64,000 nucleotides of DNA from Haemophilus parainfluenzae. Its GTDB lineage: Bacteria; Pseudomonadota; Gammaproteobacteria; Enterobacterales; Pasteurellaceae. Position 1 is the stretch's first letter. Each line of letters opens with the position of its first letter. The DNA is taken from the NCBI RefSeq assembly GCF_900450995.1, contig NZ_UGHY01000002.1, forward strand, positions 384,501 to 448,500, read 5' to 3'. The translations under genes and the position numbers were made by a program. Shown in pieces: positions 46,902 to 56,995 of the stretch. Under the pieces are notes generated by a model. That model ran no database searches and was not told the DNA's origin. It saw only the letters and a program-made list of their open reading frames with translations.

Positions 46902-48857
46902 CTAGAATTGAACTTGCAAACGTAACCAATATTGACGTCCTGGCTCATTCACTCGAACAGTTTGAAGTCCCGCTGAAGGATCTGCGCCTTTACTCACAAA
47001 CTCTGCATAGGATTTATTAAATAAGTTATCAATTCCGCCCTGCAAAGTGGCATATTTATTAATTTTCCACCCTGTATTAAAGGATAACGTTCCAAAGCCT
47101 GCTGAAGCACCAATGTCTTGCCCAATAATGTTGCCTTGTCCCGCTGCATAGCGTTTTTGAGCCGAAACCAATCGCCATAAAACTCCTGCACTCAAGGTTT
47201 CATTATCCCAAGTTAATGAGTTTTTCCATTCTAATGGCGGGGTTTGAGCGAGTGGACTGTCGTCCGTGCGATTTTTACCATAAGTATAAGCAAGACTACT
47301 ACCGATTTCCCAGTGACGAGCAAATCTCCATTTGCCTTCAATTTCGCCGCCTAATCGGGTTGCCTTGATATTACGAGCTGAGACATTTTTACCCACTCGT
47401 TCTAACATAATAAAATCGTGAACATCACTACCAAATAACGATACAGAAAAATCAAAGGCATCATTTTTCCAAATTAATCCCGTATCAATTTGGCGGTTTT
47501 GCTCTTTATCTAAAACTTGGCTTGCACGGCGTTCCCAATAATCTGGCGCTCGCTCTGCAATCCCTACACCGGCATAATATTTAATGCCATTGATTTCTTC
47601 TTCCCAACGGAAGAAACCTGAATGTAAACCATAAGTATGGTGTTTATTTGGGTTATTCGCCATTAAAGTGTCGTATTCAGCTTTCACTTCATCATAACGA
47701 TAACCAGAAATAAACTTACGACTATCGCTTGCCGTCCAAGCTCCCTCAATAAATCCGCCCCATTGAGTAAAGTTTTGCTGTGGTTGATAAGGTTTATGTC
47801 TGTATCCTTCCCCCTTCATTTCCATACGCGCAAGGTGTTTGTCGCGCATATAATCAATGCCAATCTGTAAATTAATATCCGGCCAATCAAAGGTTGCTTT
47901 CAAATGCCCTGTATTAGTTTCACGTTTTGGATTCATCGCTTTTTTAACTTGATTTCCCATCATGCTTAAATAACGCATACTATAAGTATCCATCACATGA
48001 TCAATCTTACTTTGACCGTAGCGTAATTCAAGTTCAGTGAACCACGGTGTAATATTTCGTTGTACCAAACGTACATTCCATGCATCACGATCAAACTTAC
48101 TTCCATCCATCATTTGATCCGCATAAGCCGCTTCGCCTCGACTACGTTCATAAGTTCCGGTCAATAAAGTGTTTTTTGTCGGAGTGAAACCAAGCTGTAA
48201 CATTTGATTACGACGCTCAAAAGAAGAATGAACGCGATTACCATCACCATCTTTGTAATTACCTGCTTCATTATGTGACACACTGGTACGTAAATAACCA
48301 TATTTGCCACCCGCCATCGCATCAAAATAAGCATCACGACGTTTATTTCCACCAAGGGTTACACTGCCATTTAAATAAGTGTTTTGCGTATCAAATTCAG
48401 GTTCTTTACGAACAAAATGTACGGCTCCAGCCACTAGACCTGTGCCTTGTGTGACTGTTTGAGGTCCTTTAGTAACAACGACTTCATCATAAGCGGATGG
48501 AAAAATATAAGCAGTTGGTGGATCCATACGATTGCTACATCCTCCATAAATAAATTGATCATCCGCTTGAATACTCAAACGAGAACCACCTAACCCGCGA
48601 AATAATGGATCACCCGAACTCCCACCTTTACGAATCACGCTCATATTTGCCACAGAGTGCAATAAATCTGCACCATCACCAGCGGGTAAAGGTTGAAGTG
48701 TCGTTTTTGGATTAAGCTTGACTGAATTAGCATTCGTCTGAGTAACACCGGTAACCACAATAGGCTCCAACAATGTTACAGATTGCGTATCTTCAGCAAA
48801 AGCATTAGATATAAAAAATGAAAGAGGAAGGAGGGTAAAATAAGATTTGTTATGCAT
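46902..48857 (-). CDS. TonB-dependent receptor, copper receptor (OprC/NosA) type
   Basis: A 22-strand outer-membrane receptor of about 651 residues. I use the ATG at 48857 (MHNKSYFTLLPLSFFISNAFA, signal peptide) with AAGGGA upstream, not the TTG two codons earlier. The TonB box region LEPIVVTGV is clear. The plug contains GGCSNRMDPPTAYIFPSAYD, which resembles the copper-binding C-x3-M motif of Pseudomonas OprC, and a candidate second ligand pair H-x-x-R-M-E-M occurs in the barrel. It ends in a C-terminal phenylalanine (LRLQVQF). Copper is inferred from these motifs. A Fur-like palindrome lies upstream. Confidence 0.85.
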   Translation of the reverse strand: MHNKSYFTLLPLSFFISNAFAEDTQSVTLLEPIVVTGVTQTNANSVKLNPKTTLQPLPAGDGADLLHSVANMSVIRKGGSSGDPLFRGLGGSRLSIQADDQFIYGGCSNRMDPPTAYIFPSAYDEVVVTKGPQTVTQGTGLVAGAVHFVRKEPEFDTQNTYLNGSVTLGGNKRRDAYFDAMAGGKYGYLRTSVSHNEAGNYKDGDGNRVHSSFERRNQMLQLGFTPTKNTLLTGTYERSRGEAAYADQMMDGSKFDRDAWNVRLVQRNITPWFTELELRYGQSKIDHVMDTYSMRYLSMMGNQVKKAMNPKRETNTGHLKATFDWPDINLQIGIDYMRDKHLARMEMKGEGYRHKPYQPQQNFTQWGGFIEGAWTASDSRKFISGYRYDEVKAEYDTLMANNPNKHHTYGLHSGFFRWEEEINGIKYYAGVGIAERAPDYWERRASQVLDKEQNRQIDTGLIWKNDAFDFSVSLFGSDVHDFIMLERVGKNVSARNIKATRLGGEIEGKWRFARHWEIGSSLAYTYGKNRTDDSPLAQTPPLEWKNSLTWDNETLSAGVLWRLVSAQKRYAAGQGNIIGQDIGASAGFGTLSFNTGWKINKYATLQGGIDNLFNKSYAEFVSKGADPSAGLQTVRVNEPGRQYWLRLQVQF

Positions 48858-48984
48858 AATCAATCCCTTGTTTTGGCACTTGAGTCATAAAAACCACAAT
48901 TCAACCACATAAAATCTTTCAAACAAATAAGCAACCGTTATGAAACATTTATCACATCAATGATTGAGATTGTAACAATACTGT

Positions 48985-49003
48985 AATGAATATTATTCTT
49001 ATT
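48985..49003. promoter_or_regulatory. Fur-like palindrome upstream of the copper-type receptor
   Basis: On the minus strand AATAAGAATAATATTCATT, with core GAATAATATTC, resembles a 7-1-7 Fur-family site at roughly 12 of 19 positions. It lies about 130 nt upstream of the start, far for a simple operator. Confidence 0.3.
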
Positions 49004-49119
49004 AAGTGCAAAAGGCAAGGTTAAAAGATGACTATTTACTTATGCATTTTTGGTAAACATACTACTGCCAGCACCAATTGAACTATCTCCGAAATAGATA
49101 GAATCCTCCCTCTTTAATA

Positions 49120-49464
49120 CTACTTAAATGCTGCAATATATTCTTTTTCGTTAAAGCCAATCAATGCCTTACCATCTTGCAAAATAATCGGACGTTTGAT
49201 TAATGTTGGATTTTCAGCTAATACGGAAAGTGAGGTGGATTTCGAGAGTGTATTTTTCACATTTTCATCAAGATTACGCCAAGTTGTGCTACGTTTATTG
49301 ACTAAATTTTCCCAACCAAATTGTGCTTCTGCTTGTTGCAAGAACCGAGTATCTAATCCATCAACTCGGTAATCATGTAATTTATGTTCAATATTATGTT
49401 CAGTTAACCACTTCAATGCTTTTTTCACTGTATCGCAGTTTTTAATGCCATAAACGATAATCAT
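49120..49464 (-). CDS. ArsC/Spx-family reductase-like protein (YffB type)
   Basis: A 114-residue thioredoxin-fold protein with one redox-type cysteine in YGIKNCDTVKKAL (Cys10) and the ArsC-family pattern LIKRPIILQDGKALIGF. The lack of a second Cys near Cys10 fits YffB, which is glutathione-dependent, rather than a true arsenate reductase. No ars genes are nearby. Confidence 0.87.
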   Translation of the reverse strand: MIIVYGIKNCDTVKKALKWLTEHNIEHKLHDYRVDGLDTRFLQQAEAQFGWENLVNKRSTTWRNLDENVKNTLSKSTSLSVLAENPTLIKRPIILQDGKALIGFNEKEYIAAFK

Positions 49465-49481
49465 ATTCTCACCTCTAAAAA

Positions 49482-49515
49482 TAAAAAATCCCCGATTTCA
49501 TTTAGAACGAGGATT
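49482..49515 (-). terminator. Hairpin with T-run upstream of the YffB-like gene
   Basis: On the minus strand AATCCTCG pairs with CGGGGATT (one wobble) around a 13-nt loop and is followed by six Ts. The Opa-like gene upstream already has a terminator at 49572-49606, so this one may end a short transcript of its own or catch read-through. Confidence 0.55.
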
Positions 49516-49571
49516 CTAACTGTTACATAGATTAATCATAAATAATTAACCCGATACAAATTTTTACATCC

Positions 49572-49606
49572 AAAAGAAAAAGTGCGGTGAAAATCAACCG
49601 CACTTT
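49572..49606 (-). terminator. Uptake-signal inverted pair acting as terminator after the Opa-like gene
   Basis: AAAGTGCGGT (49579-49588) and ACCGCACTTT (49597-49606) form a 10-bp stem with an 8-nt loop; the minus strand continues TTCTTTTGG. It is 11 nt past the stop. Confidence 0.85.
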
Positions 49607-49617
49607 CAAAAGGGAAA

Positions 49618-50136
49618 TTAGAATTCGTAACCTACGCCCACTTTAGCGCCATAGTTATTCACTTTAGTATCGTCAAAGCTACCTAAACGATTATATTCTA
49701 AACCACCGTTTGCATACACTTTGTCTGCTAATTTATATTTAGCACCCGCAACTACACCATAACCCACTTTAGTTTCAGAAGAACTTTTATAACGTTGTTC
49801 TGCTCGGTCTTCAAATTTGAAACGGTTAGCCGCAAGACGAGCACCAACATAAGGTTCAATTTGAGAGTTGGTATCGAAGTCATAGAACACTGTTGCACCT
49901 AAGCCTTGAACTTTAGTGCCTTGGAAATTACCGTGATGAGTATAATCACCAGCTACACGTACATTACCTAATTTGTAACCTACTGCAACACGCGGCTCAA
50001 TTTTGGTTTTGCTTGAACCACCATTACTTAATTTAGTTCTTGAAAGACCAAGATCGCCTTCTGCATATAAACCTGCATTTGCAGTTGAAGCAACTGCTAA
50101 TGCACCGACAACGATAGCTAATAATAATTTTTTCAT
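49618..50136 (-). CDS. Opacity-family (Opa-like) outer-membrane beta-barrel protein
   Basis: A small 8-stranded barrel. The signal peptide MKKLLLAIVVGALAVASTANA is followed by GLYAEGDLGLSRTKL and typical alternating strands, ending in a C-terminal phenylalanine (GAKVGVGYEF), the outer-membrane sorting signal. 172 residues is the usual Haemophilus size. In Haemophilus such proteins are linked to adhesion and surface opacity; the role here is inference. No phase-variable repeat tract is seen in or before the gene. Confidence 0.85.
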   Translation of the reverse strand: MKKLLLAIVVGALAVASTANAGLYAEGDLGLSRTKLSNGGSSKTKIEPRVAVGYKLGNVRVAGDYTHHGNFQGTKVQGLGATVFYDFDTNSQIEPYVGARLAANRFKFEDRAEQRYKSSSETKVGYGVVAGAKYKLADKVYANGGLEYNRLGSFDDTKVNNYGAKVGVGYEF

Positions 50137-50189
50137 TGGATAACCCCTGTTATTTGATTGAAAACGTTAGGAATATATCACAGCACGCA

Positions 50190-50702
50190 TTAATTTTCAC
50201 TATGAAAAACCAATTTTCCCTGACATTTTCGACATAAATAGGCAATTTTATCGCGTTGAATGCGATTATGCCGACGAATCGTTAAATAATGGGTCTGGCA
50301 TTCGCATTGATAAGCAAACATTTTACCTTGTACACTTTCCACATCAAATTGGTGACAAGTATCGGCAGGGAGATTAAATAACTGTGTCATCACTGCTTGC
50401 CATTCCCGTCCATGCGATTTCACCCGACCAAATACTTGATACACAATAAGGTGGGCTAATTCGTGTGGAACCACCTGACGAATAAATTCATCTGAGTTCT
50501 CGAGTAGCAAAGTGCGGTTAAATTTAATCTCATTTTTCTGCAAGTAGGCAACGCCAGCCTTTACTCCTCGCAAGTCATAACTGATTATCGGAATAGGAAA
50601 TTTCCGTTGAAAGTGATTTTCAGTGAGTTGTAATGTTTCTGCAAGTTTGCGCTGTACCTGCATTTTTAAATGCCGAAATTGAGTTTGAGATGACATCATC
50701 AT
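50190..50702 (-). CDS. sprT: SprT-family zinc metalloprotease-like protein
   Basis: A 170-residue protein related to eukaryotic SPRTN. It has the zinc-protease motif [11 protein letters not shown] (HExxH-like, H-E-L-A-H), a third His in VKSHGREW, and a C-terminal zinc ribbon (QCECQTH then CRKCQGKL). Three ATGs in a row occur at the start; I keep the first. The substrate is unknown. It follows metK. Confidence 0.9.
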   Translation of the reverse strand: MMMSSQTQFRHLKMQVQRKLAETLQLTENHFQRKFPIPIISYDLRGVKAGVAYLQKNEIKFNRTLLLENSDEFIRQVVPHELAHLIVYQVFGRVKSHGREWQAVMTQLFNLPADTCHQFDVESVQGKMFAYQCECQTHYLTIRRHNRIQRDKIAYLCRKCQGKLVFHSEN

Positions 50703-50713
50703 GCTAAGTAAAC

Positions 50714-50738
50714 AAAAACCGCCAGATTAGCGGTTTTT
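50714..50738 (-). terminator. Terminator after metK
   Basis: AAAAACCGC (50714-50722) and GCGGTTTTT (50730-50738) with a 7-nt loop, 20 nt past the metK stop on the minus strand. Confidence 0.85.
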
Positions 50739-50758
50739 ATCATACAAACTTTATTTAC

Positions 50759-51913
50759 TTATTTAAGACCTGCTGCTGCACGTAATTCTTCTGCACGATC
50801 TACTTTTTCCCATGGGAATTGTTCACGACCGAAGTGTCCATACGCGGCAGTTTGGCGATAGATTGGTTGAATTAAATTTAACATTTTAATTAAACCATAA
50901 GGACGTAAATCAAAGAATTCACGCACTAACTTAACCAATAATTCGTTGGATACTTTTCCTGTACCAAAGGTTTCCACCATGATAGAGGTTGGCTCTGCCA
51001 CACCAATTGCATAAGAAAGTTGAATTTCACAACGATCTGCAAGACCTGCTGCAACAATATTTTTCGCCACATAACGCGCGGCATAAGCGGCTGAACGGTC
51101 TACTTTTGATGGATCTTTACCAGAGAATGCACCACCACCATGACGAGCTGCTCCGCCGTAGGTATCAACAATGATTTTACGACCCGTTAAACCGCAGTCG
51201 CCCATTGGGCCACCAATCACAAAACGACCGGTTGGGTTAATAAAATATTTTGTTTGTTGAGATAACCATTCACTTGGCAAAATTGGCTTGATGATTTCTT
51301 CCATCACGCCTTCGTAAATTTCTTTTTGTGAAACTTCTTCACTATGTTGTGTAGAAAGCACTACCGCATCTACACCTACGATTTTGTTATCTTCGTATTT
51401 TAAAGTGACTTGGCTTTTCGCATCAGGGCGTAACCACGATAGTTTTCCACTTTTACGTACTTCCGCTTGTTTTTCCATTAAACGATGCGCATAAGTAATC
51501 GCTGCTGGCATCAAGACTTCGGTTTCATTTGTTGCATAACCAAACATGATCCCCTGGTCACCCGCACCTTGATCCAATGGATTCTCACGATCCACACCTT
51601 GATTAATATCCGATGATTGCTTACCAATCGCATTTAATACGGCACAAGAATTTCCATCAAAGCCCATCTCTGAATGTTTGTAACCAATATCACAAATCAC
51701 TTGGCGTGTAAGGTTTTCAATATCAACCCATGCTGATGTGGTAATTTCACCACCGACCAACGCCATCCCTGTTTTGACATAGGTCTCGCAAGCCACACGT
51801 GCTTTAGGATCTTGTTTTAAAATTTCATCAAGTACCGCATCAGAAATTTGATCGGCAATTTTATCTGGATGTCCTTCTGAAACAGATTCAGAAGTAAATA
51901 AATAGCTAGACAT
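50759..51913 (-). CDS. metK: S-adenosylmethionine synthetase
   Basis: Makes SAM from methionine and ATP. The 384-residue protein has [16 protein letters not shown] (His and Asp ligands), the signature [13 protein letters not shown], and the P-loop-like [19 protein letters not shown]. Codon use is that of a highly expressed gene. Tandem MetJ boxes lie 19-42 nt upstream. Confidence 0.97.
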   Translation of the reverse strand: MSSYLFTSESVSEGHPDKIADQISDAVLDEILKQDPKARVACETYVKTGMALVGGEITTSAWVDIENLTRQVICDIGYKHSEMGFDGNSCAVLNAIGKQSSDINQGVDRENPLDQGAGDQGIMFGYATNETEVLMPAAITYAHRLMEKQAEVRKSGKLSWLRPDAKSQVTLKYEDNKIVGVDAVVLSTQHSEEVSQKEIYEGVMEEIIKPILPSEWLSQQTKYFINPTGRFVIGGPMGDCGLTGRKIIVDTYGGAARHGGGAFSGKDPSKVDRSAAYAARYVAKNIVAAGLADRCEIQLSYAIGVAEPTSIMVETFGTGKVSNELLVKLVREFFDLRPYGLIKMLNLIQPIYRQTAAYGHFGREQFPWEKVDRAEELRAAAGLK

Positions 51914-51931
51914 AAGTTCTCTTCTTTTTTT

Positions 51932-51955
51932 GGATGTATTGACGTATAGACGTCT
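51932..51955. promoter_or_regulatory. Tandem MetJ operator upstream of metK
   Basis: Three adjacent 8-bp boxes: a perfect AGACGTCT at 51948-51955, then on the minus strand ATACGTCA (6 of 8) and ATACATCC (5 of 8). Tandem 8-mers are how MetJ binds. Expected effect: repression of metK by MetJ-SAM. Confidence 0.8.
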
Positions 51956-51992
51956 ATAATACGTATTTTTGGATAATCCGCAAGCATTTCTA

Positions 51993-52568
51993 TCAAGTAT
52001 TTTTGAAATTTAACCAATTTTGTAACATTTGTTCACCGAATTCTGACATGTAAGACTCAGGATGAAATTGCACAGAAAAAATAGGTAAATTTTTGTGCTG
52101 TGTTGCCATCACGATTTCATCATCACAAACAGCTGTAATTTCTAATGTCTCTGGTATGCTCTCAGTTTGTACTGCCCAGGAATGATAAAGACCTATTTCA
52201 AATTCGGCAGGAAGCCCTAAAAATAAGCCTGAATTTGACCGCACTTTTAAGCGGCGTTTCTGCCCATGTCGCACACTTGACAAATTATAAAGTTCTCCGC
52301 CAAAGAATTCACAAAGGGTTTGATGTCCTAAACAAACACCTAAAATAGACTTTGTTTGATAAAATCGTTCTAACATCGCAAATAATTGTGGATACGTGCT
52401 TGGAACATCTGGTCCTGGAGAAATTAAAATATGTGTATAACCTTCTACACAATCTAATGATAAATCTTCAATACTTACCACATCAAAACGCACCTGTAAT
52501 TGGCGAATAAGATCCACTAAATTATAAGTAAAAGAATCATGGTTATTGATAACTAAAATTTTTTTCAT
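51993..52568 (-). CDS. pabA: Aminodeoxychorismate/anthranilate synthase glutamine amidotransferase subunit
   Basis: A class I glutamine amidotransferase that feeds ammonia to PabB for p-aminobenzoate. Start at 52568 ([18 protein letters not shown]). The catalytic triad is in GVCLGHQTL (Cys) and FSVQFHPES (His, Glu); the oxyanion motif is SPGPDVPS. It is divergent from pabB, and no trpE/trpD is near, so I call it pabA although it may also serve TrpE. Confidence 0.88.
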   Translation of the reverse strand: MKKILVINNHDSFTYNLVDLIRQLQVRFDVVSIEDLSLDCVEGYTHILISPGPDVPSTYPQLFAMLERFYQTKSILGVCLGHQTLCEFFGGELYNLSSVRHGQKRRLKVRSNSGLFLGLPAEFEIGLYHSWAVQTESIPETLEITAVCDDEIVMATQHKNLPIFSVQFHPESYMSEFGEQMLQNWLNFKNT

Positions 52569-52658
52569 ACGGGCTAGTGCCATAATTCGGTGACTAAATT
52601 CATTTCAACATTATAGCGATTCTGCGTTAAAATCCTTTTTATTTTTTTATCTACAGCC

Positions 52659-53633
52659 ATGCAAACATTTATTCATCAAGCTAATGCTTATGGCGCATTA
52701 CGCCAACCTTTTTTCTTCTTAATTGATTTTGAACAGAAGAAACCGCTTATTTGTTCTTTTGATGAAAGCACTGAAAAAGGGCTGATTTGGGATATTCAAG
52801 GCGTAAAAAATATCCCTGAAAATCAACCGCACTTTGCTTTGTCTATCATTGATAAAAAGCCCATTACATTACATCAATATGAACAAGGATTTCATCTTGT
52901 TCAACACGAATTACAAAAAGGTAATACCTATTTACTCAATCTCACTTATCCTACCGAAATCAAATTAAATGGGGATTTAATCCAAATTTTCCATTCAGTT
53001 GAGGCGACTTATAAATTACTTTTTAAGGAGCAATTTGTCTGCTTTTCACCTGAATCCTTTGTACAAATTCGACAAAACAAAATTTACACCTATCCTATGA
53101 AAGGAACGATTGATGCGAGCCAGCCTAATGCCAAAGCTAATTTGTTAAAGGATGAAAAAGAGCAACGAGAACATTACACCATTGTCGATTTAATGCGTAA
53201 TGATCTTGCAATGGTTGCCAAAAATATCAAAGTATCTCGTTTTCGCTACATCGATAGTATTTACACAGAACAAGGCGAAATACTACAAACCAGTTCAGAA
53301 ATTTACGGTGAATTAGAAGATAATTGGCAAAATAAAATTGGCTCAATATTAGCCGCACTTTTACCTGCTGGCTCAATTAGCGGAGCGCCTAAAGAAAAAA
53401 CGGTTTCCATTATCCAACAAGCTGAAAAGCAAGAACGAGGTTATTACACAGGAATTTTCGGTATTTTTGATGGCGAAAGCCTAAATAGTGCCGTCGCAAT
53501 TCGCTTTATTGAACAAAGAGGTGATAAATTTTATTTTCGTAGTGGTGGTGGCATTACCATTCAAAGCCAACTTGAAGACGAATATCAAGAGCTGATTACC
53601 AAAGTTTACCTTCCAATCCAAAAGGAAAAGTAA
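52659..53633 (+). CDS. pabB: Aminodeoxychorismate synthase component I (short form)
   Basis: Converts chorismate to 4-amino-4-deoxychorismate with PabA. The 324-residue protein lacks the ~120-residue N-terminal region of E. coli PabB but keeps the catalytic core: TYPMKGTIDAS, HYTIVDLMRNDLAMVAK, LLPAGSISGAPKEKTV and RGYYTGIFGIFDG. Short PabB forms are known in other bacteria. Its stop overlaps the next start (TAATG). Confidence 0.93.
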   Translation: MQTFIHQANAYGALRQPFFFLIDFEQKKPLICSFDESTEKGLIWDIQGVKNIPENQPHFALSIIDKKPITLHQYEQGFHLVQHELQKGNTYLLNLTYPTEIKLNGDLIQIFHSVEATYKLLFKEQFVCFSPESFVQIRQNKIYTYPMKGTIDASQPNAKANLLKDEKEQREHYTIVDLMRNDLAMVAKNIKVSRFRYIDSIYTEQGEILQTSSEIYGELEDNWQNKIGSILAALLPAGSISGAPKEKTVSIIQQAEKQERGYYTGIFGIFDGESLNSAVAIRFIEQRGDKFYFRSGGGITIQSQLEDEYQELITKVYLPIQKEK

Positions 53634-54199
53634 TGTTCCCTTTATTTGAAACCATCGCCATTGAAAATGGCAAAATTAAAAATATTGCTCTGCATCAAGC
53701 ACGCTATGAGCGTAGCCTTATCACTTATTATGGAAAAAGTGCGGTCACTTTTTTTAATCTTTTAGATCTAATTCAAGTGCCTAAGGAGCTACATAATAAG
53801 CTTGTTCGCTGTCGAGTTGACTACAACGCTCATCAAACCCAAATTTTATACGTTGAATATACCCCTAAAACACATCGTGTATTCAAGCCCATAGTCTGTA
53901 ATGAAATTGATTATTCCCTCAAATATGCTGATCGTGAACTTATCAATACCTTATTTGCACAAAAGGGAGAGGCTGATGAAATCATTATTATTAAAGGGGA
54001 TTTTGTCACAGACTGCTCTATTGGCAATCTCGCCTTTAGAAAAGGAACTCAATGGTTCACACCGAATACCCCTTTATTAAAAGGCACACAAAGGGAATAT
54101 TTACTACAATCCGGTCAACTTCAAGAAATTGAAATTAGACAAGAACAACTTGAGCAGTTTGACGAAATTCGAGTTATTAATGCATTGAATGAACTATAA
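53633..54199 (+). CDS. Class IV aminotransferase-like aminodeoxychorismate lyase (short)
   Basis: Likely completes p-aminobenzoate synthesis by removing pyruvate from aminodeoxychorismate. At 188 residues it is much shorter than E. coli PabC (about 269). Fold-type IV marks are visible: a candidate PLP lysine in SLKYADRELINTLF and VTDCSIGNLAF in place of the usual T-E-x-S-x-x-N. Direct overlap with pabB supports the function. Confidence 0.82.
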   Translation: MFPLFETIAIENGKIKNIALHQARYERSLITYYGKSAVTFFNLLDLIQVPKELHNKLVRCRVDYNAHQTQILYVEYTPKTHRVFKPIVCNEIDYSLKYADRELINTLFAQKGEADEIIIIKGDFVTDCSIGNLAFRKGTQWFTPNTPLLKGTQREYLLQSGQLQEIEIRQEQLEQFDEIRVINALNEL

Positions 54200-54222
54200 A
54201 ACGCCCATTCATTTGCCTCATT

Positions 54223-55899
54223 TTACTTGACTAAATCCAACATCTCTTGTGCATTCGCTAAAGCAAGATCCGTAATTTCACTGCCACCGAGTAATCTTGC
54301 AAGAGCAGGAACGCGTTCTTCTTGAGAAAGTGCGGTCATTTTAGTTTCTGTTTTATCATCAACGGTAAATTTCTCAACATTAAATTGATGATGTCCGTGA
54401 CATGCTACTTGTGGTAAATGGGTCACACAAAGCACTTGGCATTTATCACCTAATTGACGCAATAATTTACCCACTACACTCGCGGTTTTTCCACTAATAC
54501 CAACATCCACTTCATCAAAGATCAGCGTTGGAATCGCCGATTGATCGGACGTTAAGACTTGAATCGCTAATGAAATACGAGACAATTCACCACCTGATGC
54601 CACTTTTGCTAGCTGTTGTGCCTGTTGACCTAGATTACTGCGTAAAGTAAAGACGATATTATCTGCCCCATTTGACGCAACTTTAGTTAAATCCGAATTC
54701 ACTTCAATGAAAAATTCTGCATTTTCCATTGCAAGCCCTTTGATAGAATGTGTAACCTGCTGTGCTAATTTCTCTACAGCTTGGCAACGGCTTTCATGTA
54801 ATTGTTTTGCCGTATGTTGCATTTTCTCAAAGGCGGATTTTTCTTCCAGAATCAGACGTTCTTCACTTTCTGAAAAATCTAAAAGTGCGGTCAATTCTGC
54901 TTTTAATTTTTGATGCCATTCCACTAACTCTTCAGGTTTCACATTGTGCTTGCGAGCGAGTTGTAAAGCTTGACCTAAACGCTGCTCAATCTCTTGTAAT
55001 AACATCGGATCTTGCTCAATATGAGATGCAAGATGTTGGACTTCACTTGTCGCCTCTTGCACTTGGATAAGTGCATCATTCAACATTGTTTGAACGGAAA
55101 CATATCGAGGATCTAACTCACTTAATTCATCAATATACTGTGTCGCACGATAAAGCATAGAATCGATACTCACGGTCTCATTTTCACTGAGTAGCTGTAA
55201 GGCTGATTGTGATAACTGTGTCAGCTGTTCACTATTTGATAGACGACGTTGATCCTCTTCTAATTCTAAATATTCATTTGGACGAAGGGCAAACTCATCC
55301 AACTCTTCTACCTGATATTGTAAAAGTTGTTTCTTCGCTTCATTTTCAGCGACTTTTTGTTGGAAATTTTTAACTTGCGTTTGAAGATTTTTCCATGTTC
55401 GATAATCTTCTCGCATTTGTGCAAGTAAATCATTGTGATGCGCAAATGTATCCACCAACTGAAGCTGATAATCATTTTTCAATAATAACTGCGAAGCGTG
55501 CTGCCCATTAATATGAATAAGATATTGTCCTATTTCTTTTAATTGGGAAGCCGATACGGGTGTGCTATTGATAAAGGCTTTAGAACGCCCATCTGCATTA
55601 ATGACACGACGTAGAATACAATCGGAGGGATTATCAGGATCTTGCAATTCTTGCTCTTGCAACCATTGATAAGCGGGGTTAGTTGGTTCAATAAAAAATG
55701 TCGCGCAAATTTCAGCTCTTTCCTGCCCTTCTCGAACCATAGAAGTTTCAATACGCTGCCCCAAGCATAATCCCAACGCATCAATAGCAATAGATTTTCC
55801 TGCACCTGTTTCCCCCGTGATTACAGACATACCTTTCGCCAATTCAATCTCTAATTGACGAACAATTGCAAAATTATTGATGGTAAGTTGGGTTAGCAT
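54223..55899 (-). CDS. recN: DNA repair protein RecN (SMC-like)
   Basis: RecN acts with RecA in double-strand break repair. Start at 55899 (MLTQLTINNFAIVRQLEIEL), after AAGGAGA. Walker A GETGAGKS is at 29-36; a long coiled-coil spans about 160-370; the signature KVASGGELSRISLAIQ and Walker B TLIFDEVDVGISG follow. The predicted 558 residues is normal. A LexA box lies in its promoter. Confidence 0.96.
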   Translation of the reverse strand: MLTQLTINNFAIVRQLEIELAKGMSVITGETGAGKSIAIDALGLCLGQRIETSMVREGQERAEICATFFIEPTNPAYQWLQEQELQDPDNPSDCILRRVINADGRSKAFINSTPVSASQLKEIGQYLIHINGQHASQLLLKNDYQLQLVDTFAHHNDLLAQMREDYRTWKNLQTQVKNFQQKVAENEAKKQLLQYQVEELDEFALRPNEYLELEEDQRRLSNSEQLTQLSQSALQLLSENETVSIDSMLYRATQYIDELSELDPRYVSVQTMLNDALIQVQEATSEVQHLASHIEQDPMLLQEIEQRLGQALQLARKHNVKPEELVEWHQKLKAELTALLDFSESEERLILEEKSAFEKMQHTAKQLHESRCQAVEKLAQQVTHSIKGLAMENAEFFIEVNSDLTKVASNGADNIVFTLRSNLGQQAQQLAKVASGGELSRISLAIQVLTSDQSAIPTLIFDEVDVGISGKTASVVGKLLRQLGDKCQVLCVTHLPQVACHGHHQFNVEKFTVDDKTETKMTALSQEERVPALARLLGGSEITDLALANAQEMLDLVK

Positions 55900-55933
55900 A
55901 AAAAATCTCCTTAACTGTATATCCATATATTAC

Positions 55934-55953
55934 AACTGATATAATATACAGTA
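55934..55953. promoter_or_regulatory. LexA (SOS) box upstream of recN
   Basis: AACTGATATAATATACAGTA contains CTG-N10-CAG (55936-55951) with an AT-alternating core, close to the consensus CTGT-N8-ACAG. A second half-like CTGTATATCC lies nearer the gene. It is about 37 nt upstream of the recN ATG. Confidence 0.75.
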
Positions 55954-55974
55954 AAGAGATTTTTGACTTTTTGA

Positions 55975-56865
55975 TTAGAAATTTTTAAGCCAGCCTAATT
56001 TCGTGCTTAATACATTGTAATAATTGTAATTTTTCAGGTGTAATAGGCGCAGTTTATGCGGACTTTTTTCAATATGCACCACATCATCTGGGCAAAAACC
56101 GAGTGCAATTTGACTATCACAGCCTAATTCCAACTGTGAAGTGTTATGTTCTGCAAAGCGAATTGAAATTTTACTGTCTCCATCAATTACTAATGGTCGA
56201 GAAGAAAGCGTGTGCGGGAACATCGGCACAAGGGCAATCGCATTTAAATTTGGCGTTAAAATCGGGCCGCCTGCGGAAAGTGAATAAGCCGTGGAACCTG
56301 TTGGAGTGGAAACAATCAAGCCGTCTGAACGTTGAGAAAAGGCAAATTTATCGTTGATATAAACATGGAAATCAATCATGTGCGCAATTTTAGCGGGGTG
56401 AATCACCGCCTCATTTACTGCATTACCACTAGAAATAATTTCGCCATTGCGTTCAATTTTAGCTTCCAATAAAAAACGCTCTTCGACAAAAAACTCGCCG
56501 CGTTCCAAACAAGCTTCAAGCTGTGCATAAGCATTTTTCGGGTCGATATCGGTCAAAAAGCCCAAGTTACCTCGGTTAATACCAATCATTGGAATATGAT
56601 ATTTAGCCAAAATACGAGCATGCCCTAGCATATTGCCATCACCACCGATCACAATCACAAGTTGTGCTTGCTCACCGATTTGTTCAACTGTCGCTAACAC
56701 CTCTTCGGGTAAACCAAATTTTTCACCGACGTCTTTTTCCACTAAAACTCGATATCCTCGCTCTTTCAGCCATTGATACAAGTTTTTATGCATTTGCAAA
56801 TTAATATCGCGACGTGGTTTTCCCATCAAGGCGATGGTTTTAAATGATTTGACTAATTCATCCAT
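55975..56865 (-). CDS. nadK: NAD kinase
   Basis: Phosphorylates NAD to NADP. Start at 56865 ([20 protein letters not shown]), with GGGAG upstream. The NAD-kinase motifs [13 protein letters not shown] (GGDG at about 72-75) and [20 protein letters not shown] are intact. The predicted 296 residues is standard. It is divergent from grpE and followed by recN, a conserved trio. Confidence 0.96.
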   Translation of the reverse strand: MDELVKSFKTIALMGKPRRDINLQMHKNLYQWLKERGYRVLVEKDVGEKFGLPEEVLATVEQIGEQAQLVIVIGGDGNMLGHARILAKYHIPMIGINRGNLGFLTDIDPKNAYAQLEACLERGEFFVEERFLLEAKIERNGEIISSGNAVNEAVIHPAKIAHMIDFHVYINDKFAFSQRSDGLIVSTPTGSTAYSLSAGGPILTPNLNAIALVPMFPHTLSSRPLVIDGDSKISIRFAEHNTSQLELGCDSQIALGFCPDDVVHIEKSPHKLRLLHLKNYNYYNVLSTKLGWLKNF

Positions 56866-56995
56866 AACTATGATTGCTCCCAAGTGCAAACTCACCGATT
56901 TCTGACCGCACTTGAATTTAAAATTTTAGCCATTATATTACATAGCAATTCAGTTTTGCTAAAATAGCACTAATTTTTGATAAATGGAGAAAAAG

